From: JAPLXD01 sp043802865
Lineage (GTDB): Bacteria > Patescibacteriota > Minisyncoccia > Moranbacterales > UBA11712
DNA length: 24,133 nucleotides
NCBI GenBank assembly: GCA_043802865.1
Contig: JAZDKQ010000016.1
Location: 1 to 24,133 of the forward strand
Direction of reading: 5' to 3'
Part shown: positions 21,359 to 24,133 of the stretch, in pieces
How the letters are laid out: each line of letters starts with the position of its first letter
How positions within the stretch are numbered: position 1 is the stretch's first letter
Translations under genes and position numbers: made by a program
The notes under the pieces: generated by a model
What the model was told of the DNA's origin: nothing
Database searches by the model: none
The model's input: the letters and a program-made list of their open reading frames with translations, nothing else

Positions 21359-22783
21359 TTATTTCTTCTTTAATTTATAGCTATCTCCCAAATCTTCAAC
21401 TGAATATCCCATTTTTTCAATTTCTTTTCGCAGTTCGTCGGATTTTCGGAAGTCTTTGTTTTTGCGGGCTTCCAGCCTTTCATCGGCCAGCTTTTTTATA
21501 TCTTCCGGAATTTCCAATTTTTTTTCGGAAAAGCGCAGGCCGAAAACTTTGTTAATTTTTTCAAATGTTGCTAGGATTTCTTTCGCTTCTTTGGCGGATA
21601 AATCTTTGATTTGCTTATTCGTTTCAGTGATGAGTCCGTAAAGATATGACAGGGCGAGGGGAGTGTTGAGGTCATCGTCCATCGCCGACTCGAATTTATC
21701 CGTCCGTAGACGTCGGACGTCTATGCCCACTTTTGTAGACGTCGGACGTCTACAAGCTTTCAATTTTTCTCTCCACTCCGCGATTCGTTCAAAATTCGCC
21801 TTGGCTTGTTCAAGGGCTGGCCAGGAAAAATCTGCTTGTTTTCGATAATGAGAGGAAAGATAGAATAACCGCAAATGCATTGGATTGAAGCTTTTGTCGA
21901 TAATATCTTGCAATTTATAAAAATTGCCCTTGGATTTGGACATTTTTTCGCCTTCAACTAAGAGATGGCGGGTGTGGATCCAATAATCCACGAATTTTTT
22001 TCCGGTTGCACATTCAGTCTGGGCGATCTCGGCCTCATGATGCGGAAAAATATTGTCTTCTCCTCCGGTGTGAATATCAAGCGTGTCTCCGAGATATTCC
22101 ATTGCCATTGCGCTGCATTCGATATGCCAGCCGGGATAACCGCGCGACCAGGGCGAATCCCACTGCAGGATGTGGTTGGCCGGAGCCTTGAGCCACAAGG
22201 CAAAATCCCAAGGGTTCTTTTTGTCCGGATGTTCTTCGAGTCGCGCGCCGACTTTCAGCTGTTTCAACGTATTCCCGGAAAGCTTTCCATAATCCGGAAA
22301 ACTTGTGACGTCAAAAAACACATTCCCGTTTTTTTCGTAGGCGTGGTCGTTTTTGATCAACTCTTCGATGATCTTGATCATTTGGGGGATATGAGCCGTT
22401 GCGCGGGGAAAAAAATGGGCTGGCAGAATATTCATTTCTTTTTCGTCCCGTCGAAAAACATCTTCATAGAATTTCGCGATTTCTTCCGGAGTTTTTTTCT
22501 CGCGTGCTGCCGCTTTTGCCATTTTGTCCTCGCCAGTGTCGGCCTGGGCAATGTCGTCGTCCGTCAAATGTCCGACATCGGTAATGTTTTTTATCTGTCG
22601 TACTTCATATCCCGAATATTCCAAATATCTCCGAAGAATATCCGGCGTCATATATGAACGCAAATTTCCAATATGCACGAAATCATACACCGTCGGTCCG
22701 CAGATATACATTGAAACTTTGCCCTTGTGCAAGGGTTTGAATTCTTCTTTTGATTTTGCGAGAGTGTTGTAGAGTTTGAGCAT
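21359..22783 (-). CDS. cysS: Cysteinyl-tRNA synthetase
   Basis: 474 residues, class I aaRS. Start MLKLYNTLAKSKEEF, zinc ligand Cys28 in ICGPTVYD, HIGN (37-40), further likely zinc ligands Cys223 (WHIECSAMA), His248 and Glu252, KMSKS (280-284), and MDDDLNTPLAL in the helical domain. Charges tRNA-Cys. An insert-like stretch CRRPTST-KVGID-VRRLRT (344-361) is encoded by two copies of a palindromic repeat read in different frames. It lies in the helical bundle after the catalytic domain, where it may be tolerated. Starts 18 bp after cysK, in the T-box operon. Confidence 0.96.
   Translation of the reverse strand: MLKLYNTLAKSKEEFKPLHKGKVSMYICGPTVYDFVHIGNLRSYMTPDILRRYLEYSGYEVRQIKNITDVGHLTDDDIAQADTGEDKMAKAAAREKKTPEEIAKFYEDVFRRDEKEMNILPAHFFPRATAHIPQMIKIIEELIKNDHAYEKNGNVFFDVTSFPDYGKLSGNTLKQLKVGARLEEHPDKKNPWDFALWLKAPANHILQWDSPWSRGYPGWHIECSAMAMEYLGDTLDIHTGGEDNIFPHHEAEIAQTECATGKKFVDYWIHTRHLLVEGEKMSKSKGNFYKLQDIIDKSFNPMHLRLFYLSSHYRKQADFSWPALEQAKANFERIAEWREKLKACRRPTSTKVGIDVRRLRTDKFESAMDDDLNTPLALSYLYGLITETNKQIKDLSAKEAKEILATFEKINKVFGLRFSEKKLEIPEDIKKLADERLEARKNKDFRKSDELRKEIEKMGYSVEDLGDSYKLKKK
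21707..21723. repeat. Palindromic repeat copy 1, inside cysS
   Basis: TAGACGTCGGACGTCTA, a perfect palindrome around one central base. In the cysS frame it codes the IDVRRL part of the insert. Confidence 0.85.
21733..21755. repeat. Palindromic repeat copy 2, inside cysS
   Basis: Same 17-nt core as copy 1 (21736-21752) extended by three matching bases on each side. It lies 9 bp from copy 1 but is read in another frame (CRRPTST). The extension matches the copy at 23852. Confidence 0.85.
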
Positions 22784-22801
22784 ATCCTTATAGTAGCTTA
22801 T

Positions 22802-23689
22802 TTATCCAAAAAGGGAAGTGCTCAAATATTTCTCGCCCCGATCCGGGAATATCGTGATGATATTTCCGGATTTTATTTTTTTCGCGACTTCAAGAGAGGC
22901 GAACATTGCCGCTCCGGAGGACATTCCGCAAAAAATTCCTTCATTTCGCGCGATTTGGCGTGCCATATCAAAAGCGTCTTTGGTTTCGACCATGATGATG
23001 TCGTCGAGTTTTGAGCGGTCATAAATTGCGGGCACGATCGCTTCTTTCATATTTTTGAGACCCTGGATATAATGGCCCTTCACGGGTTCGGCGCTCACGA
23101 TTTTGATCGCCGGATTTTTTTTCTTGAGATATTGGCTCACACCCATGAGCGTCCCAGAAGTTCCGATGGCGGCAACAAAATACTCAATTTTTCCGTCCAT
23201 TTGTTTCCAGACTTCGGCGGCTGTGGTTTCATAATGCGCTAAAATATTGTTGTCGTTTGAAAATTGGTCGGGGTAATAATATTTTTCCGGAAATTGCGCG
23301 ACAAGCTCGCGCGTTTTTTTGATCGCGCCGTCCGTTCCGAGCTTTCCGTCCGTGAGAGTAATTTTTGCGCCGAATGCAGAAATCATTTTCCTTCTTTCGA
23401 CGGAAACGGCTTCGCTCATCACAATTTCGACTTTGTATCCCTTCACAGCGGCAATCATCGCAATCGCAATGCCGGTGTTTCCGGATGTCGCCTCGATGAT
23501 TGTCTTGTCTTTTGTTAATTTCCCGGATTTTTCAGCAACTTCCATTATTTTGAGCGCAATCCGGTCCTTGATGCTCCCGCCTGGGTTGTTTCCTTCGAGT
23601 TTGGCGAAAATGTTGACGTTTTTGTTCGGATTAAGCCGGTTAATTTTCACAATCGGCGTGTTGCCGATGAGTTCGAGAATGTTGTTCAT
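22802..23689 (-). CDS. cysK: Cysteine synthase (O-acetylserine sulfhydrylase)
   Basis: 295 residues from ATG 23689, giving the family start MNNILELIGNTPIVKINRL; a longer frame from GTG 23752 would read through the T-box terminator and is rejected. PLP enzyme: NNPGGSIKDR with Lys41 as the probable Schiff-base lysine, ATSGNTG (68-74), and AAIGTSGTLMG (usually GTGGT) for phosphate binding. Makes cysteine from O-acetylserine and sulfide; a cystathionine beta-synthase-like specificity cannot be excluded. It is the first gene after the T-box leader and is followed by cysS, so control by uncharged tRNA-Cys is expected. Confidence 0.94.
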   Translation of the reverse strand: MNNILELIGNTPIVKINRLNPNKNVNIFAKLEGNNPGGSIKDRIALKIMEVAEKSGKLTKDKTIIEATSGNTGIAIAMIAAVKGYKVEIVMSEAVSVERRKMISAFGAKITLTDGKLGTDGAIKKTRELVAQFPEKYYYPDQFSNDNNILAHYETTAAEVWKQMDGKIEYFVAAIGTSGTLMGVSQYLKKKNPAIKIVSAEPVKGHYIQGLKNMKEAIVPAIYDRSKLDDIIMVETKDAFDMARQIARNEGIFCGMSSGAAMFASLEVAKKIKSGNIITIFPDRGEKYLSTSLFG

Positions 23690-23702
23690 ATTGCTTATTG
23701 TT

Positions 23703-23766
23703 AAAAAATAAAAAACCTCCCATCCTATTCGTAAATATTCAAAAATATTCACTCAAGGACGAGAAG
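23703..23766 (-). terminator. T-box regulated terminator
   Basis: CTTCTCGTCC (23766-23757) can pair at all ten positions, with G-U pairs, to GGATGGGAGG (23725-23716), followed by six T, A and six T. The 5' strand includes CGTCC needed by the antiterminator. It ends 14 bp before the cysK ATG. The 31-nt loop is long. Confidence 0.85.
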
Positions 23767-23851
23767 CTATTCCCGTGGTTCCACCTCGGTCGTCGCAAAT
23801 CGCGACACTCAATTTACAGCTATTACGGGCTTACCCGCGGGGGTTTACTGA

Positions 23852-23876
23852 TTTGTAGACGTCGGACGTCTACAAA
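23852..23876. repeat. Palindromic repeat copy 3, inside the T-box leader
   Basis: The same 17-nt core TAGACGTCGGACGTCTA extended to a 25-nt perfect palindrome. It falls between the stem I-like and stem III-like parts of the leader, where it would add an extra hairpin. Its flank matches the second cysS copy (followed by CTTTC after one or two bases). Confidence 0.85.
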
Positions 23877-23965
23877 CTTTCTTCTCCGAGCCTTCCACCT
23901 CTTCGGCGGATAAACGAAGCGCACGCTTCTTCGCTATGGCCTTTATGATTTTTAATGCTGTTTAT

Positions 23966-23994
23966 ATACTAAATATATTAGTTCTCTATGTCAA
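23966..23994 (-). promoter_or_regulatory. Promoter of the T-box operon
   Basis: Minus strand: TTGACA (23994-23989), 17-bp spacer, TAGTAT (23971-23966). The -35 overlaps the stop codon of the upstream CorA-like gene. Predicted start is near 23959, giving a leader of about 270 nt. Confidence 0.8.
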
Positions 23995-24133
23995 ATCCAC
24001 TTCTTCACCTTGAAAATAATGATCATAACCGCCGGAATTGCCAGTATTCCGGCGAGATAAATCCAGAAAGCGTTCAGATTCTGCGAGAAGGGCACTTGCG
24101 TGTTCATCGACAGCAGAGTTGCGCTGAAGGTCA
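23991..24133 (-). CDS. CorA-like divalent cation transporter, C-terminal fragment
   Basis: The frame enters from the right edge and gives the last 47 residues: TFSATLLSMNTQVPF, then a hydrophobic helix (about NAFWIYLAGILAIPAVMIII) and the basic tail FKVKKWI. This matches the CorA end: helix, M-N signature loop, last helix, short basic tail. The signature is S-M-N here rather than the classical G-M-N. CorA-type pentamers import Mg2+ and related ions. Only the last sixth or so of the protein is visible, so the assignment is by C-terminal pattern. Confidence 0.65.
   Translation of the reverse strand, partial: TFSATLLSMNTQVPFSQNLNAFWIYLAGILAIPAVMIIIFKVKKWI

Larger units (their letters stand above)
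23690..23959 (-). promoter_or_regulatory. T-box riboswitch leader of cysK-cysS
   Basis: On the minus strand the leader contains AGGTGGAACCACGG (23786-23773), a match to the conserved T-box sequence with its TGGNACC core. Upstream is CCCGTAATAGCTGTAAATTG then AGTG, like the stem III region of known T-boxes, and a GAGGTGGAAGG apical-loop-like motif nearer the 5' end. Antiterminator: GAGG and ACG flank TGGAACC and can pair with CGT and CCTT just downstream, sharing bases with the terminator stem. Uncharged tRNA binding the bulge would allow read-through. The genes controlled point to tRNA-Cys; I could not fix the specifier loop. A UGC lies in the loop of the GAAGC/GCTTC hairpin near 23925, but this is not a proven specifier. 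Confidence 0.88.

Noticed and set aside
23690..23752. N-terminal extension of cysK from GTG 23752
   Set aside because: It would translate the T-box terminator; homology starts at ATG 23689.
1..24133. TGA recoded as glycine, as in some candidate phyla
   Set aside because: TGA ends several genes at the expected family length (trxB, polyprenyl synthase), with no in-frame TGA inside conserved genes.

Overview
The window looks like a stretch of bacterial chromosome from a Patescibacteria/Candidate Phyla Radiation member, probably Parcubacteria-like. This is inferred from gene content and style: compact, tightly spaced genes, a reduced mraZ-rsmH-ftsL-ftsI-murF cluster, a MurF with a shortened N-terminus, core genes mostly without Shine-Dalgarno (SD) sites, and lineage-odd versions of TrxB and HtrA. 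TGA works as an ordinary stop, so the Gly-TGA code of Gracilibacteria/Absconditabacteria does not apply. The exact lineage cannot be settled from the sequence alone.

Layout. 1-293: end of an MFS (DHA2-type) exporter with a terminator. 371-5673: division and cell-wall operon mraZ, rsmH, ftsL-like, ftsI/PBP, murF, driven by a consensus promoter followed by a 10-bp-periodic array of MraZ-box-like repeats. 5674-8970: accessory island with a promoter-to-terminator structured RNA candidate, a run of small unknown genes each with a strong AGGAGG, a tRNA-Glu(CTC), an unknown 163-aa gene on the minus strand, a polyprenyl diphosphate synthase, and a 48-aa ten-cysteine protein with its own promoter and terminator. 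9005-13921: uppS, a membrane-anchored CPHC thiol oxidoreductase, trxA, a structured spacer, trxB, malic enzyme, yjbQ and pcm, ending in a terminator. 13979-18632: heat-shock unit with a consensus promoter, perfect CIRCE, clpB, a polytopic membrane protein and an HtrA-like protein lacking all three catalytic residues. 18645-19045: rplU with its own promoter and a terminator.

From 19044 to the end the genes are on the minus strand: recR and dnaB, then (transcribed earlier) a 62-aa ORF, cysS and cysK. cysK-cysS is preceded by a T-box leader with conserved T-box sequence, an antiterminator and a competing terminator, so cysteine synthesis and tRNA-Cys charging appear to be controlled together by uncharged tRNA. 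The window closes inside a CorA-like transporter gene.

The most notable observations are the T-box riboswitch in a probable candidate-phylum genome; a palindrome (TAGACGTCGGACGTCTA) present twice inside cysS in two reading frames and once in the T-box leader of the same operon; the cluster of SD-bearing orphan genes, two of them extremely cysteine-rich, in a genome whose core genes lack SDs; a catalytically dead HtrA in a CIRCE-controlled operon; and two unassigned structured RNA elements (5748-5886 and 10652-10752).
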